Shown in pieces: positions 1 through 12,974 of a stretch of DNA of 64,000 bases (position 1 is the first letter of the stretch; every line of letters begins with the position of its first letter). The stretch is from the NCBI GenBank assembly GCA_014898415.1, contig RCTD01000017.1:929001-993000 (forward strand), written 5' to 3'. Under the pieces are notes generated by a model. It did no database searches, had not been told where the DNA came from, and worked only from the letters and a program-made list of their open reading frames with translations. A program made the translations under genes and the position numbers. This DNA comes from Stromatinia cepivora. Lineage: Eukaryota > Ascomycota > Leotiomycetes > Helotiales > Sclerotiniaceae.

Positions 1-1760
1 CCAAAAGATCAATGATTTTATCTATAATATCCTTTATCTCCTATCTTTGAAAATAAGATTTTGTACTGATATCAAAAATAAATAGGGTTTTTATATATTC
101 ATATACAGTCTAGAAAATAATAATCTAATGAAATTTAAATCTTTTGTAAATTCAGATAACAAAATCCTCAGAAAAACACTATTTATAAACTTCATCCATT
201 ATTCTCTTAAAATTCATAAAAATAGAATTATCAAGATTAACTTTAAATTATCTAACAATCTTCTTTTCCATTTGAGTATATAAGCTATACAGGAATATCT
301 TTTTAGTTTCGAATTCAATGATTATATAATTATCAATGAATTGAGTAGCCGAAAATGCGAATTTAACAATATAATTCTTCATTATTATTAGATTTGTATT
401 ATAATCTTTTTCATTCTTATTGTACTAATTATCAATAAATTGATCAAGAAAGTCTCGAATGTTTATTATTTATTGGATATTATAATCGCGAAAACATTAG
501 AGTAATACTGATCTCAATCCTTCTTTCCAATTGTATCTAATAAAATTGTATTCGGATATAAATTTGATTTGGATAATAATAATATAATTGTAATATCAAG
601 GAAATCGAGTTCGTATTTCTTTATCGGATATATCATAATCAATTTACAAGGTATCCCAAATTATAAAGAAATCAGATATATTGATCTTATTAAAAATAAA
701 GATAATAGTATTTTTAGTATATAATATAATAAAGAATATATATATATAATCCTTAATACAAATAACAAATAGAATTTTTGATGGGTTTTGTTGTTATTGA
801 TTTATTTCTTTTTCTTTTTTGGTTTTCTTTGTTTTTTCTTCTTTTTTAATAGGATTTCCATTATCATTAGTAAAGAGTTTTTCGATAAATTCAAAAGAAT
901 CAATAATTAAGGCAACAATACTATCCTTTAATTTTTAAAAAATATTTTATAAAAGATTCAATCTTGTAGATAGATCAAAATTATTCATTATATTATTATA
1001 ATTTGATTGAAAAATATCTGATTCATTAAAATCTGATTTAATATTTGATTCTCGATAACTTTCAATATTCATAATTTTCCCTTAATAAATTTCCAAAAAA
1101 AAAGAAAAAATATATATAATCCTTTCTAAAGTTTTCCTTCTTTTAAAAGAATATATAAATCTCAAACCCTTCAACTAAAAGTTTTTTAAAATATATCTTA
1201 AATTTTTGATTACCAATATCAAGGATAATAATTTAATATATTATATCCAATCCTTTCTATTACTCTAATATATATTTAAGCATTCAAATAACTCTAAAAG
1301 TATATAAGACATTCAGGGTTCTTCAATATAATTAATCGTATTCAATCAAGATCGCCCTCAAAATTAAAGTTTTTTTATTTATAGAAATAAATGATTTGTT
1401 TATAAATAAGGATTTTATTATATTTGAAATTCTAATATATTCTTGATATTACTAACTATATCCCCAAATAGAACCTTCATTGATATATTCCTTTCAAAAT
1501 AGAAAATAGAATAATAATTCTACTGAAAAATGATTTATTTTCGATATAATAAATAAACACAAATAAAAAAGCTTCGATAATCAAAACTTCCTTATTCAAA
1601 GTTTAACAATCCTACATTTTTGAAAGAATTATTCTTTCAAAATCAATCCTATCTTTCTATTTATAAATTACTAATTCTACTTTCTTTTTAATCATAATTT
1701 CTTTACAAATATATTTGTATAATATAAACTATATAATTCGAATTTTGTATAAATCATTAT
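1..1760 (-). mobile_element. RIP-degraded internal region of LTR family D (copy a)
   Basis: This is AT-rich sequence with no intact frame. From about 560 to 1760 it aligns with 3130-4320, differing mostly by C/T and G/A changes. In both copies the segment ends immediately before a 292-bp LTR and is preceded by the same last bases (AAATCATTAT). On the minus strand the two copies share a degraded frame containing the series YLISL..FG.P.KLI near the left end of the alignment, so this is probably coding sequence close to the LTR, perhaps gag. I cannot name it with confidence. Left of about 560 the two copies diverge and I recognise nothing. The element runs off the left edge of the window. Confidence 0.55.
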
Positions 1761-2052
1761 TATGAAAAAAATAGATCGAGATATATATATTCCGATAATA
1801 TACTGTAAAGGGAAATGGGAATTGGAATTGATCAAATTATATTATAGAGATTTCAAATTGTAAAATTAGTAGATTTAAATAATAATTTGGATTATATATA
1901 AATAAAGTACAAAAAGATTAATGGAAAAACGATTGATTTCTTTTAAAGAGAGAGGAGCAGAGCTCTCTCTTATATTTAACTATGAAGAGTTATATGATCA
2001 TATGACTACGAACTAGCTATATATTAGGCCTTGATATCCCAACTTTCTCACA
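1761..2052. repeat. LTR, family D, copy a (292 bp)
   Basis: This is one of three near-equal-length copies (292, 292 and 293 bp). The least mutated termini give TGTGAAAGAG at one end and CTTTCTCACA at the other, so the ends are an inverted repeat beginning TG and ending CA, as LTRs do. The left end here has become TATGAAAAAA, consistent with RIP. The right end (CAACTTTCTCACA) is well preserved. Orientation is not fixed by the termini. Confidence 0.75.
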
Positions 2053-2731
2053 ATATAATAAGTTTTTTCAAAGAAAATTCAAATACCCTTCCCTTTTTAA
2101 GAATTATAAGATTTTCCTTATCGAACTTCTTAATTGACAATCAGAAATTTATAATAACAATTTCTTTTCGATTTATTATATTTGTTTTTTTTTTCTAATT
2201 CTATATTGTTTTACAATTGAACAAAGAATAATCCTTAATTATTTATTATCTTTTATTTGAAAAACTATGGATACTTAGAAACTCGATTCTTTTGATTTAT
2301 CTATTTATACAAATCTTTAGAATTATTATCTACAAAAAGATCTGAATACAAAATATATTTCTTGAAACGAATATCTATATAAATTCTATCAAACGAAATA
2401 TTATTTATTTCTTCAAAGATATATATAAAAAGATTCTTTAATTTCTTTATCATTTTATAAAATTTATACTATTTGAAAGCAAATTTTGTATTACAAAATA
2501 TATCGATTTTTGATCAAAGATTGTAATATAGAATTATATTTCCAATTCGAATATTCTTATTTAGTGTTTTACAATCGAAATCATATCGAAGTTTACTATT
2601 TTTCTTGTAACATCATTTACAAAAGATTACTTCTTCAATATCTTTATCTAATATTTTTAATTATCGTATTCTAATAATCAATAAATTTTCCCGGATTCGT
2701 ATACTTTCTTAATCAAGGATCCTTTAAGTTG
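2053..2731. repeat. Dispersed repeat Y, copy 1
   Basis: This 679-bp segment begins at the first base after the D LTR. It matches 63322-64000 at the right edge of the window almost without gaps and with mainly transition differences. A 62-codon plus-strand frame (2486-2674) is partly conserved in the second copy but carries an in-frame stop there. No function is recognised. The second copy has no D LTR next to it, so Y may be flanking DNA into which D inserted rather than part of D. Confidence 0.6.
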
Positions 2732-2867
2732 TATACATAATTTCAAAAAACAATACAGCTTTCCATTTATAAATCAATTCAAATAATATTTTGTTTATCG
2801 ATTTATGAATTGAAATACAATCAATAAATAATACTATTTCCAATTATTTAGATTATCTATACCCTCC

Positions 2868-3160
2868 TTATAATAAACAGGAAAATATTTTCGCAATAGA
2901 ATAATAATCTCTTTCCATTATTCCATTAACTTGTAAATGATAAACTGATATCTTGATTTTATCGATTCCATACTTTTCGTAATAAATAAATACAACACTT
3001 TTGTTTTTAGGCTCTTTATTCACAATAATTTCTCTAAAGAAACCATAACGACAAACTACTTCATAAAGGAACTTGGCAACCGCTTCCGAGATAGCATTCC
3101 GCAAGGCTTTAGCTTCCACCCAACCACTCAGATCAGCAATGGCATGGTCGCAGTACCAAA
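2868..3160 (-). pseudogene. Ty3/gypsy integrase core fragment
   Basis: The minus-strand frame reads ADLSGWVEAKALR, then VAKFLYEVVCRYG, then VNKEPKNK, and near the end VYHLQVNGIMERDY. This is the order of the gypsy integrase core: the RDDLSGW-like start, the strand preceding the second catalytic Asp with its D-G-P-E-like motif, and the Y-H-P-Q-x-N-G-x-x-E-R motif with the catalytic Glu. The second Asp motif is altered (VNKEPKNK), so the enzyme would be inactive. Only about 100 residues remain. The sequence between about 3000 and 3290 is clearly less AT-rich than its surroundings. The frame differs from the D-family frame that joins it near 3130, so the fragment looks fused to D sequence rather than a natural continuation of it. 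Confidence 0.7.
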
Positions 3161-4320
3161 AAAGTCGAGTTCGCATTTCCTCATCGAACATACCGTAATC
3201 AACTTATAAGGCATCCCAAATTGTAAGGAAATCAGATACATCGATCTTGTTGAAAATAAGAGCAACAATACTCCTAATATACAGTATAATAAAGAACATA
3301 TATATATAATCTTTAATACAAACAATAAATAGAATTTTTGATAGATTTTGCTATTATTAATTTACTTCTTTTTCTTTTTGGTTTTCTTTATTTTTTCTTC
3401 TTTTTTAATAGGATTTCTATTATCATCAATAAAAAATTCTTCAATGAATTCAAAAAAATCAATAATTAAAATAATAATATTATCCTCTGATCTTTGAAAA
3501 ATATTTTATAAAAGATTCAATCTTATAAATAGATCAAAGTTATCTATTATATTATTATAACTTAATTAAAAAATATCCAATTCGTTAGAATCTAATTCAA
3601 TATTTGGCTTTTAATAGTTTTCAATATTTATAATTTTCCTTTAATAAATCTCCAAAAGAAAAGAAAAAATATATATAATCCTTTCTAAAGTTTTCCTTTT
3701 TTCAAAGAAATATATAAATCTCAAATTTTTTAGCTAAGAGTTTTTTAAAATACATTTTAAATTTTTGATTATCGATATCAAAAATAATAATTTAGTATAT
3801 TATACCCAATCCTTTCTATTACTCCAATATATACTTAAATATTCAAATAGCTTTAGAAATATATAAAACATTCAAGATCCTTTAATATAATTAATTATAT
3901 TCAATCAAGATCGCCTTCAAGATTGAAGTTTTCTTATTCACAAAGATAAATAACTCATTTACAAATAAAAACTCTATTATATTTAAAATTCTAATATACT
4001 TTTGACATTATTAATTATATCCCCGAATGAAATCTTTATCGATATATTCCTCTCAAAATAAAAAATAAAATAATAGTTCTACTAAAAAATGATTCATCTT
4101 CGATATAATAAGTAAATATAAATAAAAGAACTTCGATAATCAAAACTTCTTTATTCAGAATTTAATAATCCTATATTTTTGAAAAAAATTATCCTTTCAA
4201 AATCAATCCTATTTTTTTATTTATAAATTATTAATTCTACTTTCTTTTCAATTATAATTTCCTTGCAAATATATTTATACAATATAAATTATATAATTCG
4301 GATTCAATGTAAATCATTAT
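3135..4320 (-). mobile_element. Internal region of LTR family D, copy b
   Basis: This is the second copy of the 1.19-kb segment described for 1-1760. It includes a minus-strand stretch reading YLISLQFGMPYKLI, aligned with the degraded version in copy a, and a lysine-rich stretch around 3360-3420 (KKEEKIKKTKKKKK). It contains several stops and is non-functional. It ends directly at the LTR at 4321. The protein class is not certain; nearness to the LTR and the basic stretch would suit a gag, but that is inference. Confidence 0.5.
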
Positions 4321-4612
4321 TATGAAAAAGATAAATCAAGATATATATATTCCGATAATATATTACAAAAGAAAATAGGAATTGAAATTGATCAAATTAC
4401 ATTATAGAAACTTCAAATAATAAAACTAATAGATTTAAATAATAATTTGGATTATACATAAATGGGATACAAAAAGACTAATAGAAAAACGATTGATTTC
4501 TTTTAAAAAAAAGAGAACAAAACCCTTTTTTATATTTAACTACGAAGAATTATATAATCATATGACTATGAACTAATTACGTGTTAGGCCTTGATATCTC
4601 AACTTTCTCACA
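4321..4612. repeat. LTR, family D, copy b (292 bp)
   Basis: The ends are TATGAAAAAG (mutated from TGTGAAAGAG) and CTTTCTCACA, and the length equals copy a. Its right end abuts sequence homologous to the interior of copia element E, so a D element inserted into E. The matching left junction lies outside the window. Confidence 0.75.
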
Positions 4613-4635
4613 TTATGAATAATTTAAAGGTTCTT

Positions 4636-5330
4636 TTATTTGAATTTTAAGTTATTAAATTTAGAAAGAAACTTATCCTTCTTTAAGGATAGAAAAATAA
4701 AAAACAGAGAAATAATCAGCCTTGATTGTTCTTTGTTTTCTAATGGATATAAAGTATACAAATTGAAATATATTATAGAAAAATACAATGATTTGGGATA
4801 CCAAATAGGATTCATTTTATTTATATTAAAGAGAAGAATTATAAACTCCAGATTATCGTTATTCAAACTTTATAATTATTATTATTCAAGTTTTATAATC
4901 CTATTATTTATATTTTATAGATTAAAAAGGGATCGAAAGTATTCGAACTTTTGTTTTATAAGGTTCTTAATAAATCCATCAGTAATTATATCGATAATTG
5001 GTAGATAGGTTATATAAAAATTCTTTTTTGAATATTCTTGATGTAACCATATATTTTGGATATCAATATGATATAGTTTTGTAGTAATCCGTTTGTTCTC
5101 ATCAACTATCAATCTGATTGCTTATTGATTATTGCAAAAGATCATTATAGACTCTTTTATTACTAAATCAATCTTTTTTAAAAAATATAAGATTATTATG
5201 GTTTCTTTTGATATATATTCGATTTCAAGAAATTCTATTTTGGTAATCGAAATAATCATAATATCTTGTTTGAACATTTTCTATATAATTAAATTATTGA
5301 AAAGGGATATAATATACCCTTGGAATAATT
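4636..5330 (-). pseudogene. RNase H domain and pol C-terminus of copia E, copy 1
   Basis: The minus-strand frame contains NKRITTKLYHIDIQNI followed by LHQEYSKKNFYITYLP and a DGFIKNL stretch. In Ty1/copia polyproteins the matching positions read N..h.RTKHIDI.yHfvRE, then the Y.pT...AD.lTK.L motif. A further 76-codon stretch to 4636 is conserved with the copy near 41650-41920, so the pol tail extends beyond RNase H. Stops interrupt the frame upstream. Confidence 0.65.
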
Positions 5331-5599
5331 GATAAATATCTAAATCATTTATAAAAGAAGTATCTAAAAAGATAAGAAATTGTGGTATTTGATTATCATT
5401 ATATTGGATTGTAAGATATCTTGTATTTTATAAATATTATAAATAATAATCAATAGTTTTTATATAATTACTCAATAGATTGATCAAATAATGGTTTAAT
5501 TACAAAACAATAAATAATATATCCATTTTTATAATAATTATAATATATAATATTAACCCTATTTTCTCTTGATACATTTTTATAATATATATAGGAACT

Positions 5600-6200
5600 T
5601 AACCTTGATTTTTCTGAAATATCATTATTGGGAATAGTATACTTGCTATTCCGTTTGTTACCTTGAATTTCTTAATAATCTTTTCAATATATATATTATA
5701 AACTAATCATAACTTTTTCTTGGATCGATTACAAAATATATATATATCTAAAAACTATTTAGTATTTCCTAGATTTCGTAATTCATATATAGTTTTGATT
5801 CCCTTGATGATTTTTATAGTAATTGATTCGTTTTTCTTATAATAAATAATCTGAATATTATTTACAAAGAAAAAAATTATAATAATATACTCTAAATTAA
5901 TATATAAATACAATTCCTCTTTGTATTATATTAATCCTAATTTTTTAAATATTCAAATGAAATCCTTAAATTATATAATTGGGGAATCTTATAGATTATA
6001 TAGAATTCGATCGATTATAATGTTTTTGTTTAGGATTTTATATTTATTAAATAGATAATATATTATTGAGGTATTGGAAGGATTATACAGAATATTAACG
6101 AAGATATTAATTATATTGTATTATTTTGTTTCGAGATTGTATTTAACGATAATTATTATTACAATTCGGAATAATCGATTTATTAATATAACAATATAAA
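5600..6200 (-). pseudogene. Degraded copia reverse transcriptase (E, copy 1)
   Basis: This segment is the reverse complement of the RT region at about 40380-40900. Both copies keep the same spacing to the RNase H remnant. The recognisable motifs are clearer in the other copy and this one has more stops. Non-functional. Confidence 0.5.
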
Positions 6201-9200
6201 TAATTTTAATAATACTCTTAATCTAAAGATTTCTTTATATTACTAAATATAAATAATGATAAATGATTAAATCTTGATTATTATATTTATATATAAATAT
6301 TTATTAAAAAAAGATCGGTTTTATAAATTCCAATTCAGAATTGATTTTATATTAGATTTTCCTAGCCTTAAAATTATTAATTTCAAAATCGCAATTCTAT
6401 TTGAATCAATATCCTATTTGATAATTTTCTAATTGGTAATAAAAATAAAATAACTTTGGAATTATAAATATATGAATTCAAGGAAATAATATTATCTATA
6501 ATCTATTGATCGTAGATCAAATAAAAAGTAATAATGATTTTGTTTTAATTCCAGTAATAATTATATTATAAATTATTACAAATTGAAAATATTCCTTTAT
6601 ATCATTTATTCTTTATTGATCAAATTAGAATATAAAATGAAAATTGTTTAAATAGGATAATCTTATTGAATCTATTCTTTGAGATATAATAATTCTTATA
6701 TAAAATCCAGCATTAAGATTGCTCCTTTAATAATATTATTGTATATATAATTACCTTTATATATATTGATTGCTTTAGAATACAAAAGTTAGATGATTCC
6801 TAGAAAAAAAGTAACTCTGAATAATAATTGTATAATTGAAATTCAAACAGATTAATTTGAGCTCTAAGTATTTCAATCCTTATAATATAAACTTTTTTAA
6901 ATATTTATTTGAAATTATAAATCTACGAATCCTTTATAAATCGATCAAATAAATATATAGAATATAATAATCTTTATAATAATTGAATTTCCTTTACAGA
7001 ATATTCTAATTAATTATTCTAATATATATACTTCCTTTTGGAATATTGAGATTAATCGATTGAAATAATCTTTAAATCATTTTCGTATATATTATAAAGA
7101 ATATCAATAATATAATTAATAGGCTTATATTCTATATTCCTTATATCAATATATTCAATAAAATCAGGATCTATATTATTATTATAAATATCTTCTTAAA
7201 CAATATTAATATCTTTATTTACAAAATATAATTACTTTTCAATAAAAGAATCAGTTTTTCCAATTTCTCTAATAAAAAGATCGATCAATATTTATATATC
7301 TTTATTATTTAAAGGATTAAATGAATTGGATAATTCTAAATCGATTTCTTTATTTTTATTATCATCCCTTAGATCTGTATTTACCTTCAAAACCAATTCG
7401 TTTGTAAACAATAAATCTGAAATATATTTGATAAATAAATCAAAGGTTTTTCGATTTATAAAAATAAATAGATAAATAAAGTCTTTATAATTATCCTTAT
7501 TTTGAATAATCGTTCTATTTATTTCAATATAATTTTATAAATTAAGAATTTTAATAAACTATTTAAGTTCTTTTATAATATAAATATCGATTATTTGATT
7601 AATAGAATTCATATAATAAATGAATTCTTTATTGAATATTATATTTCGAATAATAATAATTCTATCGAATTTGGATATTCATATATAATAAATCAATATA
7701 TCTAGGATATAATCTATTAAATACCCAATATATATTCGAGGATTAATTTTATACCATTTCCTATTAATTCTAATTTCTTTATTTTTATTTAAAGAATAAA
7801 CTCAGTATTCATATTAATAGATTCTATTCCAATTAGGATAAAGATCATCAAATATTTTCTTTACAAATAGGGGATTATTTTTACAAAGATAATTATAGAA
7901 TCATATATCGAGTATCTTATTAAACAATTTGAAAGATTTAATCTTTAAAGGATTTGTATTATATAAATAAATAATAGTTTATATTATTTCTATTTATAAT
8001 TTATTCAATAAATTTATTATAATCCGTATTTTTATTTGTTTTATAATTATTTCTTATTCTATATATTTTGATCCTTTATTAGATTTATATATATAAAATA
8101 AAGATAATTCGAATTCAATATCTTTTTATTTAATCTATTTTTTAAATAATATTGTTTTTATAATTCCAATAATAAATATATTATTATTCTATTTGATTAT
8201 TATAATTATTAGATTGTATTTATAATAAATCTAAGCTATAAAGTTTTGAATGATTATAAATACTTTATTATATATTTTGTAATAGATTGGATATAAAAAG
8301 ATTTTATTATAATATATTTCTTTGATTAATAAAAGCTATAATATATTATTATACCTTTTATCGAAATCAAAAAGATTTCATTGAATTTTGTAGAAAGATT
8401 AAAGTGATTAATAATTATTTGGAGCGTAAAAAATAATTTGCTTTATATAAATATAAATATAATTAGTGTAATTGGAATAAATAATATCTTTTATTTTGAT
8501 ATTTTATATTACAAATATTAAATATTCAAGAGCTTCCTTCCCCAAATACCCAGAGTATTTATATTATATTTCATTTATATTTTCTTTTAGAAAAGATGAA
8601 TTATAAGAATAATAAAATATTTTGTTTATTTTTCTGTTTATTATTGAATATATTATAAAAAGATTATTTATAAGAATAAATAAAAGAATATTCGAATAAA
8701 TAAAAAATAATTTATATTTTAAGAATATAAGATTTTCAATACAAATGTATTAAATAATTATTATATTATTTGTATAATCTCCTTTATGAAAAGTATAATT
8801 ATATTTTAAGAATTATAAACCGGTTTTCTTTAATCGAATCTCCGAAATGATATTAATATAAAAGCTAGGGATGAATATTATATTATTTAAGATTAGATTA
8901 TTATTAAGATAATTTTCTCTTTTGATGATCCCTTTAATAATATAAATCTTATATTCTAGAATTTGAAAATTAAAAATATCTATTTTTATAAAATCATTGA
9001 GATTGGATAATCAATATTGATGATTATCTAATAGAGATATATTATTTATAATATATATAATATTATAATTATTGAACAAAATACTATTAAATAAAGAATA
9101 TATTTTTATTATTATAAAATATACCCCTGATTAATTGTATCAAGTATTCAAAATAACAATATTGATTGAAGATCTTAGAGGATCAATAGAACTTTTTATT

Positions 9201-10625
9201 CATTTCTTTTTAATTCAATCAAAATGAAATTGCTTCTATAAATATAATTTTGCTCGATTTTTAATTATTTGTAACTCATTTTCATTAAATATTCTTTTGA
9301 ATAATAAATTGATCCTTTCAATAAATATTAATTTTATAATTTTGTAATTATAAATTGTATAATCATAATCAATTCCATTGTTTTATTCAAATTCGATTTT
9401 ATAAGAATATTCCCAGATCTTCTTGATCCTTTAATTGCTTTCAAAATTGATATTCTTTTTATTCTTCTTAAATTTTTTATTATTTTGAAAAAGAATAAAT
9501 ATAGAATATATTCTTTTTTTAATTTTTAAAAAAATAAAATCCTGAAAAATTAATCCTTCAAAAATATCTCTGAATTATTTAAATAAAAGATTAAATAATC
9601 CAAATTGATTATTCATTTCGATTTATATAATCATAATATTTATTTAAATTAGAAATATTCTGATATTAATAATTTATAGAAAAGTATTAATAATAATTTT
9701 ATTTTATACCTTAATAATTTTATATATAAAAGTTTTAATATAGATTATAATCTAATCCCTATATTATTTGATAGAATCAATTTTATCGAATAAAATTTAT
9801 ATTAAAATAAATCAATATTTTTATAATATTGTGAACTTAATAATAGTTATTATAAATGCGAATTTTCTTTTGAATATATTGATAATTATTTTGAATAAAA
9901 GAATTATAATATCTTAATTGAGAATAGATAATTCTATAAAATATACTTGATTAATTAATAATTCGATCTATTTATAAATATCCCAAAAAACTTTATAATT
10001 CTATATATATTCTTATTATTAATATCAATATTTCAATTAAAGAAAAACAAGTTTGGAAGAGATTTCTTGAAAAATAATTAAAAATAGAATAATAAATTTA
10101 TTAGAAATGAATCCCGATATATTATTATCAAAATCTTTCATCTTTATATCTCTATTAATATCTTCTCTAAATTAAATCGCTATAAAATATTCCAAGAATT
10201 CTTTTTGATATTGAATTTGTTTCTTTTAATTATATTTGATTTAAAAATTAATAATAAAAGATAAAATAGATAATTTGATTGAAAATCAATCAATCTAAAT
10301 ATAAATAGATTTATTCATCAAATCAGAACTTGAAATAGATATAATTGATATAAAAACAAACAGATCATTCTTTGGATTAATTGAATCCCAAATTCCTTAA
10401 ATTTGATATTTATTTTTCAAATATAGATATTATTTCAACTATTGAATATAGATTATAAAAAAAAGATTATTTTAATCTTTTATTATATTAAATAAAAATA
10501 ATTAAATTAATATAAATATTGAATTATAAATAAAATAGAAATAATATTTTAAAAATGATCCTTTGAATATTTAATAATCATCAAATAGGAAATTATATAG
10601 ATTTAAAAACTACCAAACTCATAAT

Positions 10626-10934
10626 TATTACGGGATAATATGATTACAAAGTATTTTCAAAAATCGGAAAATAGATAATATATATAATTAATAAAATAAA
10701 AGAATTAAATGATTTATTCTTGATTATATAAATCAAAAATTATATATATAGAATAAATGAATAATTATTTAACCAATATACATCTTAATTAAACTAAATC
10801 TTTATTCATTAATATATCAGAATCATCTTATTAATTAATAGATTGGTAAAGACTAAAAGATCCTTCATTCCGATTGGAAAGTATACGCTTTGATCCTTCA
10901 TAAGATACAGGGGATCACAGAGCTTTCCGTGACA
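10626..10934 (-). repeat. 5' LTR of copia E, copy 1 (309 bp)
   Basis: On the minus strand it starts TGTCACGGAAAGC and ends CCCGTAATA (from CCCGTGACA), giving inverted ends TGTCACGG/CCGTGACA. The same LTR occurs at 35602-35910 and 49035-49344. The outer 40 bases are hardly mutated, while the inner end is RIP-altered. The internal sequence just after it reads ATTATGAGTTTGG, a possible primer-binding site related to the anticodon loop of a methionine tRNA. Confidence 0.85.
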
Positions 10935-12600
10935 TCTAGGATTTATTATATTATTTTGATAGATTCTTATATTATGATCTATCTTTCCGTATTTATTATA
11001 ATATCGATTAGAAGATACTTCTCTATTAGAATTCCTCTCTTTTTAATACTCATTATATTGAATCTGAATATCAATCTTTTGTTGAGATAATATATTAAGA
11101 ATCTTTTATTCAATAAATATTCCTCTTTGATATAATTAGGTTTTTTTTGTATATCGATATTTGCTTAATACTTCATTTACCTTCTGAAATATATGAATCT
11201 TTATATTCAAGAGTATATTTTCATAAGTTAATTGCTTTGTATTTTTAATGAGAATTAATATAGTTTCAAATATAAATATAAGGGAACTTGATTGATAATA
11301 AATTATTCGAGATTTAACTAATATTGATTAAAAAAGAGTTTTAATTAAATTATAAAAGATTTAGGAAATCTATTGATCTAGATTGAAAAAGGAGAAAATA
11401 GATCTATGAATTCGAATATCTAATTTCGAAAATATAGTTTTAGGATTAAATGGTATTAAATTTGTTCCTTGAAATCCTGATTTCATATTCTGAGAGATGA
11501 TTAATTCTTTGTATACAATTTTAAAAATTATAAAGAATTCAATTTTCGAAATATGATTAATATGTATTTTGATAAATCCATCAATTTGATTATTATATGA
11601 ATATTTCAGATTACTAAAACAATTAATATCAAATAATTAAATTAAATGATTTGAATACAATAATAAATATAAACATATAATATCATTCTCTTTACAATAT
11701 ATTTGAAAAGCTATTGATTTATAACTTTCATATTTATCTAATATTAATATTCGATATTTGCCTTTTCTTTGATTCTTAGTATATTTATCGAAGTATTTCA
11801 ATCATTTTAAATCTGTTTTATTGTTTGTTCATCTATTAGATATAGATTTAATAATCCATTCTATAGAAAGATTAGTTTCAATATATCAATTAAAGAGATG
11901 AATCTATCCTTAAATTATTAGAAATGAAGGAATAATTTCATCTTCTTTATTTCTGTATATTATTGTTATAATCTATTCTCGATTATTTAATTATACTGAT
12001 TTACTTTTATTGTATTTTTCAGTATTAGTAATAATTATTGCTGTATTTATAATCTCTATTATAAAATCTGTTTTATCGAAATTATAAAAATCATTATTCA
12101 AAATACTATATTTCATTTATATATTTATAATTAATCGAAATCATTTTTCAATAAACTTAGAATCTTTATAGAGAATTCTTTAAAAGTTATAAATACAACT
12201 AAAATATATCTTTAATTCTTTATAACATTTTACAAATCGATATATTCAAAGCTTTCTAACAACTTTTCCTTTTTTCAATTCGAAAATATAATTCGCTATA
12301 TCTTTTATCCCTTTAAATTTAAAAAAAAACTTTTTGAATTTATATCAAGAATATATGAAATAATTATTTGCTTTTCTATTTTAATAAATTTCAGATTTTG
12401 TAATTGAAATTCGATAATAGGAATTGTTTTATTTATTTTTCGAATAAATATTGTATATATAATATTATATAATTTAGTAGTTTTCCGAATCGAGAGTTTT
12501 TTATCTTTTTCGATAGTTTTGATAATTAAGAGTATTTGGCCTTCTTTATTATTCGATTATATATTATATTGTTAATAAATCGTATATTGAAATTGAAGAA
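10935..12600. other. AT-rich spacer, no gene seen
   Basis: This is strongly AT-rich sequence with frequent stops in all frames. I see no recognisable domain, and no repeat shared with other parts of the window. Confidence 0.6.
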
Positions 12601-12621
12601 TGTAAATTGAGATGAAAGTGA

Positions 12622-12646
12622 TGCGTGCACTGATATGGTGCACGCA
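12622..12646. other. Perfect 9-bp inverted repeat
   Basis: TGCGTGCAC and GTGCACGCA are separated by seven bases (TGATATG). It lies at the left boundary of the balanced-composition island. The following bases, CTGATAAACTACATTA, recur with two transitions at about 12899-12914 (CTGATAAACCACGTTA). No function is evident. Confidence 0.7.
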
Positions 12647-12974
12647 CTGATAAACTACATTAGTAGTAATTATAAAGATAGTTTTTTTGTAACGAAAATC
12701 GTGACAAATTTAATTAAATTTGAAATATGATAGATTTTCTTTTATGAAAATTAGATTTTTGGATATTTAAATTTTTTTAGGGCTTAAAATCGCTTTTTGT
12801 TAAAAAAAATATTGATTAGTTATTAAAATATAAATATTGAAAAAAGAACAATTTTGATGTATTTTTGAAATGGTCGATTCATTAATATAGCTGATCTACT
12901 GATAAACCACGTTATCTATCTTTATATTTTCTAGTTAGAAGATCATACTAATCTGACAATAATGGATTCCGCAG

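Larger units (their letters stand above)
4613..10934 (-). mobile_element. Ty1/copia element E, copy 1 (5' part, minus strand)
   Basis: The sequence is collinear, in reverse, with 35602-41930, the full-length E copy. It runs from the 5' LTR (10626-10934) through gag, protease, integrase and reverse transcriptase to RNase H and is then cut off at 4612 by the D LTR. The reading frames are shattered by stops. The RT/RNase H part is the best preserved. The 3' end of this copy is not in the window. Confidence 0.8.

Noticed and set aside
1761..4612. Simple two-LTR element spanning 1761-4612
   Set aside because: The sequence left of the first LTR is the same as that left of the second, so the first LTR is not just the outer end of one element. 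The flanking five bases also differ.
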